From: Poindextera sp036272595
GTDB taxonomy: Bacteria > Pseudomonadota > Alphaproteobacteria > Caulobacterales > Caulobacteraceae
NCBI GenBank assembly: GCA_036272595.1
Contig: DATAYM010000092.1
Location: forward strand, 1-64,000
Direction of reading: 5' to 3'
Length of the DNA stretch: 64,000 nt
Shown here: positions 16,413-25,176 of the stretch, in pieces
Numbering within the stretch: the first letter of the stretch is position 1
How the letters are laid out: each line of letters begins with the position of its first letter
The notes under the pieces: generated by a model
What the model was told of the DNA's origin: nothing
Seen by the model: only the letters and a program-made list of their open reading frames with translations
The model's database searches: none
Made by a program: the position numbers and the translations under genes

Positions 16413-17945
16413 GTGAAGCACATCCTGGAAGAACTCGAACGCCGCCGGGCCCAGGCGCGGGCCGGCGGCGGCGAACGGCGGATCGCCGCCCAGCACGCCA
16501 AGGGCAAGCTCACCGCGCGCGAACGCATAGACGTGCTGCTGGACGAGGGCTCGTTCGAGGAGTTCGACATGTTCGTCGAGCACCGGGCGACCGACTTCGG
16601 CATGGCCGACAACAAGATCGCCGGCGATGGGGTGGTGACCGGCTGGGGCACGATCAACGGCCGGCCCGTCTTCGTCTTCTCCAAGGATTTCACCGTCTTC
16701 GGCGGCTCTCTTTCCGGCGCGCACGCCAAGAAGATCGTCAAGCTCTACGAGCAGGCGGCCAAGGTCGGCTCGCCGATCATCGGCCTCTACGACGCCGGCG
16801 GCGCCCGCATCCAGGAGGGGGTCGAGGCCCTGGCCGGCTACGCCGACATCTTCCTGCTCAACACCCTCTGCTCGGGCGTCATTCCGCAGATCGCCGTGAT
16901 CATGGGCCCGTGCGCCGGCGGCGACGTCTATTCGCCGGCGATCATGGACTTCATCTTCATGGTCAAGGACACCAGCTACATGTACGTGACCGGGCCCGAC
17001 GTGGTTCGCACGGTCACCAACGAGGACGTCAGCCACGAGGAACTGGGCGGCTATCGGGTGCACGCCCTGAAGTCCGGCGTCGCCGACGGCGCCTTCGAGA
17101 ACGACCTGGAAACGCTGAACCAGGTGCGCCGGCTGGTCGACTTCCTGCCCCTGTCCAACCGCGAAAAGCCGCCGGTCCGCGACAGTTTCGACGATGTCGA
17201 CCGCACCGAGGCCTCGCTCAACACCCTGGTCCCGGCCAACGCCAACAAGCCCTATGACATGAAGGAGCTGATCTACAAGGTGGTTGACGAGGAGGATTTC
17301 TTCGAGATCGCAAAGGATTGGGCCAAAAATATCGTCTGCGGCTTCGGCCGCATCGGCGGCGAGCCGGTCGGCATCGTCGCCAACCAGCCGCAGACCCTGG
17401 CCGGCGTGCTGGACATCGACGCGGCCCGCAAAGGCGCCCGGTTCGTGCGCTTCTGCGACGCCTTTTCGATCCCGCTGGTCACCTTCGTCGACGTGCCGGG
17501 CTTCATGCCGGGCACGCGGCAGGAGCAGGGCGCGCTGATCAAGCACGGCGCCAAGCTCCTGTTCGCCTATGCCGAGGCGACGGTGCCGAAGATCACCCTG
17601 ATCACCCGCAAGGCCTATGGCGGCGCCTACGACGTGATGAGTTCCAAGCACATCCGCGGCGACGTCAACTACGCCTGGCCGACCGCCGAGATTGCGGTCA
17701 TGGGGGCCAAGGGCGCGGTCGAGATCATCTTCCGCGCCGACATGAACGATCCGGAAGCGATCGCCGCGCGCGAAGCGGAATACAAGGACCGCTTCGCCAA
17801 CCCCTTCGTGGCCGCCAGCCTCGGCTATGTCGACGACGTGATCATGCCGAGCGAGACCCGCCGCCGCATCGCGAGGGCGCTGAAAAGCCTAAAGGGGAAG
17901 AAGCTGGAGAACCCCTGGAAAAAGCATGACAACATCCCGCTATGA
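16413..17945 (+). CDS. pccB: Propionyl-CoA carboxylase beta chain (carboxyltransferase subunit)
   Basis: 510 aa, the canonical length. Carries out carboxyl transfer from carboxybiotin to propionyl-CoA, giving methylmalonyl-CoA. Crotonase-like N and C halves are clear: GKLTARERIDVLLDEGSFEE near residues 30-49, FSKDFTVFGGSLSG, GPCAGGDVYSPA near 167-178, and in the second half ITRKAYGGAYDVMSSKH and AVMGAKGAVEIIF. GTG start at 16413. The biotin-carboxylase/BCCP subunit (pccA) is not in the window, so the holoenzyme must use an unlinked partner. Confidence 0.95.
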   Translation: MKHILEELERRRAQARAGGGERRIAAQHAKGKLTARERIDVLLDEGSFEEFDMFVEHRATDFGMADNKIAGDGVVTGWGTINGRPVFVFSKDFTVFGGSLSGAHAKKIVKLYEQAAKVGSPIIGLYDAGGARIQEGVEALAGYADIFLLNTLCSGVIPQIAVIMGPCAGGDVYSPAIMDFIFMVKDTSYMYVTGPDVVRTVTNEDVSHEELGGYRVHALKSGVADGAFENDLETLNQVRRLVDFLPLSNREKPPVRDSFDDVDRTEASLNTLVPANANKPYDMKELIYKVVDEEDFFEIAKDWAKNIVCGFGRIGGEPVGIVANQPQTLAGVLDIDAARKGARFVRFCDAFSIPLVTFVDVPGFMPGTRQEQGALIKHGAKLLFAYAEATVPKITLITRKAYGGAYDVMSSKHIRGDVNYAWPTAEIAVMGAKGAVEIIFRADMNDPEAIAAREAEYKDRFANPFVAASLGYVDDVIMPSETRRRIARALKSLKGKKLENPWKKHDNIPL

Positions 17946-18119
17946 GCCCGCCGATTACTTGAATCCTCCGAGTCTCAAATTTCTCGACCTTTTGTCGAGA
18001 AGGCGTCCCTCGAAGCTCGCGATGAGCTATTTGAGCTTTGGGCTAATCTGCGTAACAGCGCTGGAGGCCGAATTTTTCTGTTCGACCCAAAACGAGAACT
18101 TTCGCAAGATTCCAGGTGA
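17946..18119 (+). pseudogene. Possible protein-coding remnant in the pccB frame after its stop
   Basis: Directly after the pccB TGA the same reading frame stays open for 57 codons to a TGA at 18117-18119. The translation ends with KASLEARDELFELWANLRN and then GRIFLFDPKRELSQDSR, which looks like genuine amphipathic protein sequence. It has no ATG or GTG start. The stretch is lower in GC than the flanks. It could be the tail of a decayed gene once located downstream of pccB. I do not recognise a family. Confidence 0.3.
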
Positions 18120-18171
18120 GCGGGAGTCGGGCGCCTCGTTCGGCTGACTTCTACTCGTCTTAGAGCGTGAA

Positions 18172-18657
18172 TTAGAGATGGTCGCCGCGATGCAGCGGGT
18201 CCGGCAGCTTGTCGCCGTCGGCGACGAAGGTCAGCGATACCGAGTTGATGCAGTAGCGCTGCCCGGTCGGCGGCGGCCCGTCGGGGAAGACGTGCCCCTG
18301 GTGGCTGTCGCAGCGGGCGCAGCGGGTCTCGATGCGCACCATGCCGTAGCTCAGGTCCTTGATCTCCTTCACATGCGCCGGGTCGATCGGCGCATAGAAG
18401 CTCGGCCAGCCGGTGCCGCTCTCGAACTTGGTCTGGGCGCGGAACAGCGGCAGGCCGCACAGCCGGCAGCAATAGACCCCGTCGGTCTTGTTGTTCAGCA
18501 GGCCGCCGCAGAACGGCGCCTCGGTGCCGTGATGCAGCAGCACCTCGGCCTCCTCGGGCGTCAGGTCGGCCTCCAGCCGCTTCAGCGCTTCGGGCGAGGG
18601 CGGCGTCAGGTCGAAACCGGAGGCCGAGCGGACGGGGGTTGCGGCTGTGTCGGTCAT
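18172..18657 (-). CDS. msrB: Peptide-methionine (R)-S-oxide reductase
   Basis: 161 aa from the ATG at 18657 (a TTG at 18666 is an alternative). MsrB reduces methionine-R-sulfoxide in damaged proteins. Seen: GTEAPFCGG, two zinc-binding CxxC pairs in CCRLCG and CARCDSHQGHVFPDG, the substrate block FESGTGWPSFYAPI, and the catalytic cysteine in GQRYCINSVSLTF. There is no export signal, so it is cytosolic. Convergent with pccB and its trailing remnant. Confidence 0.95.
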   Translation of the reverse strand: MTDTAATPVRSASGFDLTPPSPEALKRLEADLTPEEAEVLLHHGTEAPFCGGLLNNKTDGVYCCRLCGLPLFRAQTKFESGTGWPSFYAPIDPAHVKEIKDLSYGMVRIETRCARCDSHQGHVFPDGPPPTGQRYCINSVSLTFVADGDKLPDPLHRGDHL

Positions 18658-18769
18658 GGCGGCCAATCTAGGCCCTCCCGCGGGCGTTTTCCAGCGTCGC
18701 CAGACGACACTGGCCGACGCCGAAAGAAAGGGATAGCGTCGTTATCGGTGTCTATCAGGGGGGAAACCA

Positions 18770-19162
18770 ATGGACATTGTGCACCTGTTGTTCAGTTTTG
18801 AGGGCCGTATCCGGCGCCTGCATTACTGGCTCGCCGCCATCAGTGTCGGCGTTGTTGTCGGCGTGGTCGGATCCGTGCTCGCGCCCATGTCGGGCATGGC
18901 GCAGGGGACGCCCAACCCGATCTTCATGGGCCTTCTGGCGATCATCTATATCGTCGATCTCTATATCGGCCTGGCGCTCGGCGCGAAGCGTTGCCACGAC
19001 CGCGACAAGTCGGCCTGGTTCCTGGCGATCGGCCTGATTCCGATCATCGGGGCCATCTGGCTGTTCATCGAGTTGGGCTTCCTCGATGGGACGCAAGGCC
19101 CAAACCGTTTCGGCCCTTCGCCGAAGGGGATCGGCGGCCCGGTCATCGCACCGGCCGTCTAG
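18770..19162 (+). CDS. DUF805 family membrane protein (1)
   Basis: 130 aa. DUF805 hallmarks are the N-terminal LLFSFEGRIRRLHYWLA, the central GAKRCHDRDKSAWF (about 74-87) following a membrane helix, and the terminal GTQGPNRFGPSP. Three hydrophobic segments are visible at about 19-38, 51-70 and 84-104. Function unknown; DUF805 proteins are small inner-membrane proteins. GGGGGAAACCA precedes the ATG. A second DUF805 gene follows 75 bases downstream. Confidence 0.85.
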   Translation: MDIVHLLFSFEGRIRRLHYWLAAISVGVVVGVVGSVLAPMSGMAQGTPNPIFMGLLAIIYIVDLYIGLALGAKRCHDRDKSAWFLAIGLIPIIGAIWLFIELGFLDGTQGPNRFGPSPKGIGGPVIAPAV

Positions 19163-19237
19163 GCGGCAGGTCTCTTCCGGCCGCTCCGTTCCGGCCCTAG
19201 ATTGCGCTTCGACCACCGAAGGGGCGCAAGGACCGGC

Positions 19238-19645
19238 ATGAACGGCGGCCAGATCGACTGGCGGGAGCTCTTCCTGTCCGCGGACGGGAGGCTCCCGCGC
19301 ACGCCCTTTCTCATCGGCTGCGCGATCCTGATCGCCGCCACCGCGCTTTACGAGGCGCTGGTGGGGCCGATCGGCCACTGGCTGACCGGGCTGATCGTCT
19401 ACCCGGTGGTCCTCTATGGCGGCGTCTGCGTGGTCTCCAAGCGGCTGCACGACCGCGGCCGGTCCGGCTGGTGGGCGGCGCTGATCGTCTTCGCCGCCGC
19501 GGTGGTCTGGCCGCACCCGGCCGGCTTCCTCGATTTCCTGCTGATGCTGGTGCTGATCTGGGCGGCGATCGAGCTTGGCGTGATGGAGGGCGAGCAGGGC
19601 GCCAACCGCTTTGGACCCAACCCGTTGAGGCCGCTCTCAGCCTGA
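19238..19645 (+). CDS. DUF805 family membrane protein (2)
   Basis: 135 aa from the ATG at 19238 (AAGGACC upstream). Same family as its upstream neighbour: WRELFLSADGRLPRTPFLIG at the N-terminus, SKRLHDRGRSGWWAAL near 66-81 and GEQGANRFGPNPL at the end, with hydrophobic segments near 24-45, 48-66 and 80-110. The two are divergent enough that they are not a recent tandem copy. Function unknown. Confidence 0.85.
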   Translation: MNGGQIDWRELFLSADGRLPRTPFLIGCAILIAATALYEALVGPIGHWLTGLIVYPVVLYGGVCVVSKRLHDRGRSGWWAALIVFAAAVVWPHPAGFLDFLLMLVLIWAAIELGVMEGEQGANRFGPNPLRPLSA

Positions 19646-19703
19646 GCGGACTCGTCGGCTGCCGAATTCCCGGCTTTGGGTCCGCGCCTTCGGAGGAGCG
19701 GCT

Positions 19704-20099
19704 TCAGAGCACCATCTGGGTCTGGATCACCAGCGCCGCCAGCTTGCCGTCGTCGGTCTCGATGCGGGTCTGCCAGACCTGGGTGCGCCGGCCCCTGTGC
19801 ACCGGGGTCGCGATGGCGATGAGCGTCGCCCCGGCCGGCGCGCCGCGCAGGAAGTTGGTCTTGCTCTCCAGCGTCGTCGTGCCGGCGCCCTCCGGCAGGT
19901 TGAGCACGGTGGCCGCCGCCCCGATCGTGTCGGCGAAGGCCATCAGCGCGCCACCATGGACGAGGTCGCCAGCGGTGCAGAGGTCCTCGCGCACCTCCAG
20001 CGCCGCGACCACCTTGTCCGGGCCCGCCTCGACGAAGCGGATCCCCATCAAGGCCGCGAACGGCATCGGCGAAGCCTGCAGGCGATCGAGATCGGTCAT
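19704..20099 (-). CDS. PaaI-family hotdog-fold thioesterase
   Basis: 131 aa from ATG 20099; an in-frame upstream start exists but the leader looks noncoding. The hotdog core reads MGIRFVEAGPDKVVAALEV, then DLVHGGALMAFADTIGAAAT (residues about 44-63) with the HGG-A-D pattern of PaaI/4HBT acyl-CoA thioesterases, and TTLESKTNFLRGA. It probably hydrolyses an acyl- or aryl-CoA; substrate unknown. Same strand as, and 59 bases downstream of, lipB. Confidence 0.85.
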   Translation of the reverse strand: MTDLDRLQASPMPFAALMGIRFVEAGPDKVVAALEVREDLCTAGDLVHGGALMAFADTIGAAATVLNLPEGAGTTTLESKTNFLRGAPAGATLIAIATPVHRGRRTQVWQTRIETDDGKLAALVIQTQMVL

Positions 20100-20158
20100 G
20101 GCTTGCTCCTGGATGATCGTGGGGACTGCATCGGCGAGACCGTCCGCCGCCAAGCCGC

Positions 20159-20875
20159 CTAGATCGGCGGCGGCGCGGTTTCGGTGCGGCCGAACACCTT
20201 CTCGAAGCTGGCCTTCAGGGCCGCATCGGCCTCGGCCATGCTCACCGGCAGGCCGAGGCCGACCAGGCTGGTGACGCCGTGGTCGGGGACGCCGCAGGGC
20301 ACTATGCCGGCGAAATGCTCCAGGTCCGGTTCGACGTTCAGGCTGATCCCGTGGAACGAGACCCAGCGGCGCAGGCGAACCCCGATGGCGGCGATCTTGT
20401 CCTCGCGCCTCGGGGCGCCGTGCTCGACCCAGACCCCGACCCGACCCGGGCGCATCTGGCCGTCGACGTTGAAGGCGGCCAGGGCGTCGATGATCCAGGC
20501 CTCCAGGGCGGCGACGAAGGCGCGGACGTCCTTGGCCCGGGCGCCCAGGTCCAGCATCACATAGGCCACCCGCTGGCCGGGCCCGTGATAGGTGAACTGG
20601 CCGCCGCGGGAGCTCTTGAACACCGGAAACCGGTCGGGCTGCAGCAGGTCGGCGGGCTTGGCCGAGACCCCGGCGGTATACAGCGGCGGATGCTCCAGCA
20701 GCCAGACCAGCTCGCCGGCGCGCCCCTCGGCGATCGCCTCGGCGCGCGCCTCCATGGCCGCGACCGCCGCCGTGTAGCCGATGCGGCTGGGCGACGTCGC
20801 CCAGCCGGCCGCGCCGGCGTCGCCGCGATGAAATGAGGGCGGTGAAACCGCTCCGCTTAACGACCGGTCAAGCAT
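20159..20875 (-). CDS. lipB: Octanoyl-[ACP]-protein N-octanoyltransferase
   Basis: 238 aa. LipB moves octanoyl groups from ACP to lipoyl domains. Motifs: VWLLEHPPLYTAGVSAK near residues 57-73, SSRGGQFTYHGPGQRVAYVMLDL near 88-110 (RGG and HGPGQ), the IAAIGVRLRRWVSFHGISLNV block with the catalytic lysine just before it (DKIAAIG), and IVPCGVPDHGVTSL with the acyl-accepting cysteine. The start at 20875 is not certain; about 20 N-terminal residues look atypical. Divergent from the FliN-like gene. Confidence 0.93.
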   Translation of the reverse strand: MLDRSLSGAVSPPSFHRGDAGAAGWATSPSRIGYTAAVAAMEARAEAIAEGRAGELVWLLEHPPLYTAGVSAKPADLLQPDRFPVFKSSRGGQFTYHGPGQRVAYVMLDLGARAKDVRAFVAALEAWIIDALAAFNVDGQMRPGRVGVWVEHGAPRREDKIAAIGVRLRRWVSFHGISLNVEPDLEHFAGIVPCGVPDHGVTSLVGLGLPVSMAEADAALKASFEKVFGRTETAPPPI

Positions 20876-20940
20876 GATGACTGCAATGTGGCCCCAAGCG
20901 CCGCCAAGGCAATGGCCGGCGCGCCTCGGGGTGAATTCGC

Positions 20941-21189
20941 TTGAACCAGGTCAGCGCCGTCAATGTTGAGATATCGGTGGTGCTCGGCCGCTCGGTGCTG
21001 CCGATGCAGCAGCTGCTGCGCATGGGGCGCGGCGCGGTGATCCCGCTGGACGCCAAGGCCACCGACGAGGTCTGGATCCTGGCCAACAACCATCCCGTCG
21101 CCCGCGGCGAGATCCAGATCAGCGACGACAAGATCGCCATCACCGTCACCGGCCCGGCCAACGTCTACGACTTCATGGCTGGCGGATAG
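20941..21189 (+). CDS. Minimal FliN/SpoA-domain (flagellar C-ring type) protein
   Basis: 82 aa starting at TTG 20941 with GGGGTGA eight bases upstream. The whole protein is one SpoA domain: VNVEISVVLGRSVLPMQQLLRMGRGAVIPLD near 7-37, ANNHPVARGEIQISDDKIAITVT to the end. This matches the C-terminal domain of FliN, the flagellar switch and type III secretion C-ring protein. It is shorter than usual flagellar FliN (about 100-140 aa) and isolated from other flagellar genes here. It may be an extra switch component or an adaptor; the assignment to the fold is firm, the role is not. Confidence 0.75.
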   Translation: MNQVSAVNVEISVVLGRSVLPMQQLLRMGRGAVIPLDAKATDEVWILANNHPVARGEIQISDDKIAITVTGPANVYDFMAGG

Positions 21190-21202
21190 CCGCGGGCGGC
21201 GA

Positions 21203-22711
21203 CTATCGGCCGCCGATGGCTTGGCCCTGCGCCTTTTCCTGGGCGTCGAGCTGGGGTTTGCGGAAGTGCTGGCGGGCGCCGGTGGTGATCCCGAACTCCA
21301 TCAGCCGGTCGCTGGCGGGCGTATAGGCCGGCCAGGCGGGCGCGCCCGAGCAGGCGGGAACGCCGGTCTTGGCGAAGGCGACCCAGCAGGAATGCATCAC
21401 CCTGGCCAGGGCGCGGTCGTCGTCGACGATCTCGTTGGAATAGTTCGGAATGCCCATCTGGCTGTCGAACACGTAGGGGTTTTCCGAGGTGTGGTTGGCG
21501 CCCGGAATCTTGCCGCGCCGCACCACCCGCACATAGGAGAAATAGTAGAGCCAGGCCGGCGCCTTGGCCGAGGCCCTGGCGGCGATCCAGCGGGCCGGCG
21601 CCCCCATGGCGGCGTCGGTGAACAGGGCCTGGGCCAGCCTGGCGTCGTCGCCGGCCTGGTCGGCATAGGCGGCCCTGGTCGCCGGCGAGGCGCCGGCCAG
21701 GTAGGCGGCATAGCCGGCCGGCGGCAGCAGCGAGGCCTCCCAGCTGTTGGAGCCGATGATCAGCGGCACGGGCGCCTGGTCGCCGCGGGCGAAGGCCTGG
21801 GTGGCGTTCTCGGTGATCAGCCGGCCGTCGACGATCGGGTTGAAGCGTCCGTGCGCCCCGACCAGGGCCTCGACCGGCAGCGCGCGCAACTGGCCGGCGG
21901 TGGCGTCCTCGGGCAGGCCCAGGGTCTTGGCCATGGCGACGCCGTCGGCCTCCGCCGCCGCCAGGCTCACCGGCGCGCTCCAACCGCCGCCGGACTGGAC
22001 GGTGGCCTTGGCGAAGAGGCCGCGCGCCGCGGGCGTCGCCATCAGCGTCAGGGTGTCCCAGCCGCCGGCGGACTCACCGAAGATGGTGACGTTGTCCGGA
22101 TCGCCGCCAAAGGCCTTGATGTTGCGGCGGACCCATTTCAGCGCCGCAATCTGGTCCATGGTCCCGTAGGAGCCCAGCGGCTCGGCCGGGCCCGCCGCCC
22201 GGGTCAGGGCCGGGTGGGCGAAGAAGCCCAGCGCTCCCAGCCGGTAGTTGACCGAGACAAGGATCACCCCGTCGCGGGCGAAGGCGGTTCCGTCGTTCGG
22301 CGCGATGGAGTTGGCCCCGGCGCTGTTGCCGCCGCCGAAGATCCACACCATCACCGGCGCCCTGTGCGCGCCGACCGGGGCGAAGACGTTCAGGTTCAGG
22401 CAGTCTTCGGAGGTCGGCCCGGCATAGCCGCCGCCATTGGGGTGGCCGCTCGGATCGACCACCTGCGGGCAGGCGGGGCCATAGGCCGAGGCGTCGCGCA
22501 CGCCGATCCAGGGCGCGGCCGGCTGTGGCGGCTTCCAGCGCAGCGGCCCTGTCGGCGGCGCGGCGAACGGGACGCCCTTGAACACCTCGACCGCGCCGTT
22601 GGCCTGGCCGGCGACGACGCCGGTGTCGATGTGCGCGTCGACCTCAGCGGCGCGGGCGGCCGAGCCGAGCGCCAGGGCGGCCAGAAGCGTCGCGGCGATC
22701 CGTTGAAGCAT
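21203..22711 (-). CDS. Secreted type-B carboxylesterase
   Basis: 502 aa with a Sec signal peptide (MLQRIAATLLAALALGSAARAAE, cleavage near 22). Alpha/beta-hydrolase of the carboxylesterase/lipase type B family: FKGVPFAAPPTGPLRW, SEDCLNLNVFAP, the oxyanion WIFGGGNSAG near 125-134, and the nucleophile elbow TIFGESAGGWDTL with Ser near 215; the acid and histidine lie in the C-terminal third (SCWVAFAKTG follows). Likely periplasmic esterase of broad substrate range. No neighbour indicates the substrate. Confidence 0.9.
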   Translation of the reverse strand: MLQRIAATLLAALALGSAARAAEVDAHIDTGVVAGQANGAVEVFKGVPFAAPPTGPLRWKPPQPAAPWIGVRDASAYGPACPQVVDPSGHPNGGGYAGPTSEDCLNLNVFAPVGAHRAPVMVWIFGGGNSAGANSIAPNDGTAFARDGVILVSVNYRLGALGFFAHPALTRAAGPAEPLGSYGTMDQIAALKWVRRNIKAFGGDPDNVTIFGESAGGWDTLTLMATPAARGLFAKATVQSGGGWSAPVSLAAAEADGVAMAKTLGLPEDATAGQLRALPVEALVGAHGRFNPIVDGRLITENATQAFARGDQAPVPLIIGSNSWEASLLPPAGYAAYLAGASPATRAAYADQAGDDARLAQALFTDAAMGAPARWIAARASAKAPAWLYYFSYVRVVRRGKIPGANHTSENPYVFDSQMGIPNYSNEIVDDDRALARVMHSCWVAFAKTGVPACSGAPAWPAYTPASDRLMEFGITTGARQHFRKPQLDAQEKAQGQAIGGR

Positions 22712-22780
22712 AGGCTGTCCCCCCGGGTTTCGCCCCTTATAGAACGCGGTCAGGACAGCGTCATGACCGCCCCGATCTTC

Positions 22781-23563
22781 TCAGGCGTCCGTGACGCGCA
22801 CTCGCGCGCCCGCCGGGCGAAGGCCCAGCCGGTCGGCGACCCGGCGCGACGAGGCGTTGGTCAGGCGCGTGCTGTAGATCAGCTCGCGCCCCTCCAGGCT
22901 TTCCAGCGACGCCCAGCCGGCGGTCGCCGCCGCCGCGAAGCCGCGGCCCCTGAACCCGGGGAAGGTGAAGACGCCGATCTCCGCGCCGCTCTGGCCAAGG
23001 TTGGCCGCAAAGGCCATGGCGGCGATGTCGTCGCCGTCCAGGGCGACGCACCAGGGCCACCAGAAGTCGCCAAGCTCGAGGAATCCGGCTTCCAGCAGGG
23101 ACGGGGGAACGCCGCCGCGGGCGAGGCGCGCCAGCAAGGCTTCGCCCGCCGCCGTATCGCACGCGACCAACCTCGCCCCGTGGTCGCAGGCGAGGCCGTT
23201 CGGCAGACGAAAGACGATTTCCGGTCCATCGACGCTCGATGCGGTCCCGCGCGAGAGCAGGGCCAGGATCGCGTCCAGGCCGGCGGGCGGCGTGTCGGGA
23301 TCGCTCCAGGGCGGGGCCGTCTCGGTGAAGGACAGCACCCGCGCGGCGATCTCGTCGTCGACGTCGTGGCGCAGGTGGGCGAGGGCGCCATCGGCGCATC
23401 CGGCGAAATGCAGGCGCGGTCCGCCCGAGCGCTCGGGCGGGACGGACTCCTGCCTCGGCCCGGAAGGGCGGAACGGCCCGCGTTCGATGCGGCCCGAGCC
23501 GGAGATCACATAGCGGATGGCGATGTCGCGCCTGAGCAGCTCAAGGTCGTCGCCGGGCGTCAC
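22781..23563 (-). CDS. GNAT-family N-acetyltransferase, coupled to alkB
   Basis: 260 aa from a GTG at 23563 that overlaps the alkB stop (GTGA). The C-terminal half is GNAT-like: VALDGDDIAAMAFAANL, then GAEIGVFTFPGFRGRGFAAAATAGWA (acetyl-CoA loop with RGRGF near 208-212) and IYSTRLTNASSRRVADRLGL, the typical end. Residues 1-120 are a less conserved lead domain. The reading frame continues upstream antisense/out of frame through alkB but that is not coding. Substrate unknown; translational coupling suggests expression with alkane hydroxylase. Confidence 0.75.
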   Translation of the reverse strand: MTPGDDLELLRRDIAIRYVISGSGRIERGPFRPSGPRQESVPPERSGGPRLHFAGCADGALAHLRHDVDDEIAARVLSFTETAPPWSDPDTPPAGLDAILALLSRGTASSVDGPEIVFRLPNGLACDHGARLVACDTAAGEALLARLARGGVPPSLLEAGFLELGDFWWPWCVALDGDDIAAMAFAANLGQSGAEIGVFTFPGFRGRGFAAAATAGWASLESLEGRELIYSTRLTNASSRRVADRLGLRPAGARVRVTDA

Positions 23564-24888
23564 TCGGCCGCCGACGTCATCGGGACGAGCACGAAGGTTT
23601 CGCGGAAGGCGATCAGGGCGATGGCGACGGCGATGCCGAACAGCACCGAATTCTCGAAGCCGCCGCGCCACCGGCCGGCTAGGCCAAGCGCCACGATCAG
23701 GCCGGCCATCAGATAGCCGCCCCAGCGGTCGAACACCGCCTGGAACTGGTCGCGTCGACTCCGCCTGGATGGCGCGGCCGTGGCCTCGGCTTCGGCGGCT
23801 TCGACGACACCGACAGTACGGCCCTCGCGCAGCGCCGCGACCCTTGGGTTCATGATCGCGAACCACAGCGGCGGGACCATGGCGGCCAGGTACATCGGCA
23901 TCAGGCCGCCTGGCAGCCGCGGCTGGCCGTCGATGACGCGCAGGGCGTCGAAGCGGCGGTTGGCGGAGCGATGATGCTCGGAATGGCGGCCGAGATTGAG
24001 GAAATACAGGCCGGAAAAGCGGGTCTCCCAGTTCCAGCTGTGCTGCACGCCGGGGCGCTCGTAGCGGCCCGGCGCAATCTCCTTCCGCCGCAAACCGTAA
24101 TGCTGGATATAGTTGATCGTCTCCAGCGAGAAGATGGCCACGACGCTCTGGATCGCCACCGCGGCGACGCCGTAGAGTCCGACCAGGAGATAGGCGGCGA
24201 CATACCAGGCGGCGACGATGGCCAGGTAGCCGAGCATGCGGTTGTGCGGCGACAACCAGCCATGGCCGCGGACCTTGAGCCGGCGCACCTCGATCTCCCA
24301 GGCGCTCTTCAGGCCGCCGATGACGCTGCGCGGCACGAAGGCGTAGAGCGGCTCGCCAAGCCGGGCGCTGGCCGGATCCTCCGGCGTCGCCACCCGGATA
24401 TGGTGGCCATAGACGTGCTCGATGGCGAAGTGCGGATAGGTGACCGTGCAGAGCAGGAAGTCGCCCAGCCAGCGGTCCAGCGGCGACTGCCGGTGCATCA
24501 GCTCGTGCGCCACGGCGATGCCGACCGCCCCGTAGTAGAGGCCGACCAGCACGGCCAGGAGCACCACGTCGGCGCCGACCGCGTGCCGCTTCCAGACGTA
24601 GTAGAGCATCAGGCCTTCGATGAAGATGAACTTGAAGGCCAGCAGCCGGGGCAGCAGGCCGTACTCGACGCCCGGCTTTTCCGCCGCGCGGTCGGCGAAC
24701 GCCTCGCCGCGGGACGAGCCGCCGATCAGGTCCATCGCCACCGGAATCGCGAAGGCCGCCGCCATGTAGAGGGTGGTCCGTAGCGCCTGGCTGAGCGTCA
24801 GGGTCGGCAGGCTGGGCGCCAGCCACAGCGGCAGGGTGAAGGGCAGGAAGACAAGGCCCCGCCGGAAAAAGCTCGTAATCGCGCTCAT
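23560..24888 (-). CDS. alkB: Alkane 1-monooxygenase (AlkB)
   Basis: 442 aa membrane di-iron hydroxylase for terminal oxidation of n-alkanes. All histidine boxes are present: HELMH (about 126-130), HVYGHH (about 157-162), NYIQHYGLRRKE, and LNLGRHSEHH (about 289-298). Six hydrophobic segments precede the last box, and two more occur in a C-terminal extension of about 100 residues after a charged linker (residues about 365-442), which is longer than in Pseudomonas AlkB. ATG at 24888 gives MSAITSFFRRG. Rubredoxin and rubredoxin reductase are not in the window. Confidence 0.92.
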   Translation of the reverse strand: MSAITSFFRRGLVFLPFTLPLWLAPSLPTLTLSQALRTTLYMAAAFAIPVAMDLIGGSSRGEAFADRAAEKPGVEYGLLPRLLAFKFIFIEGLMLYYVWKRHAVGADVVLLAVLVGLYYGAVGIAVAHELMHRQSPLDRWLGDFLLCTVTYPHFAIEHVYGHHIRVATPEDPASARLGEPLYAFVPRSVIGGLKSAWEIEVRRLKVRGHGWLSPHNRMLGYLAIVAAWYVAAYLLVGLYGVAAVAIQSVVAIFSLETINYIQHYGLRRKEIAPGRYERPGVQHSWNWETRFSGLYFLNLGRHSEHHRSANRRFDALRVIDGQPRLPGGLMPMYLAAMVPPLWFAIMNPRVAALREGRTVGVVEAAEAEATAAPSRRSRRDQFQAVFDRWGGYLMAGLIVALGLAGRWRGGFENSVLFGIAVAIALIAFRETFVLVPMTSAAE

Positions 24889-25091
24889 GCAAGGGTCCTG
24901 GTGAGCGTGGAAGGGCGGGCCGGATCGATTCGGCCTTACAAAGCTCGAACCCGACTTTACGCCCGGCGCGGGAACTATCACGCCCAGGCGGCGGCGTCGA
25001 CGGTCGGCGAAGGCCGCCAAAAGTCGCAGGCTTTCCGGCCTCTGCTTCCCAAAGCCCAATGCATTTGCTAACCCGCCCGCCTCGCTGGATC

Positions 25092-25176
25092 GCGGTCGTG
25101 GCGGAATTGGTAGACGCGCAGCGTTGAGGTCGCTGTGGGGCAACCCGTGGAAGTTCGAGTCTTCTCGACCGCACCA
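25092..25176 (+). tRNA. tRNA-Leu (GAG)
   Basis: 85 nt including encoded CCA. Acceptor GCGGTCG pairs with CGACCGC; D arm GCGGAATTGGTAGACGC, anticodon loop TTGAGGT giving anticodon GAG, a class II variable arm (GGGGCAACCC), and T arm with AGTTCGAGTCT. It lies 54 bases upstream of mgtE. Confidence 0.95.

Noticed and set aside
17926..18147. 73-codon frame starting inside the pccB end
   Set aside because: It overlaps pccB and reads less like a protein than the in-frame continuation after the pccB stop.
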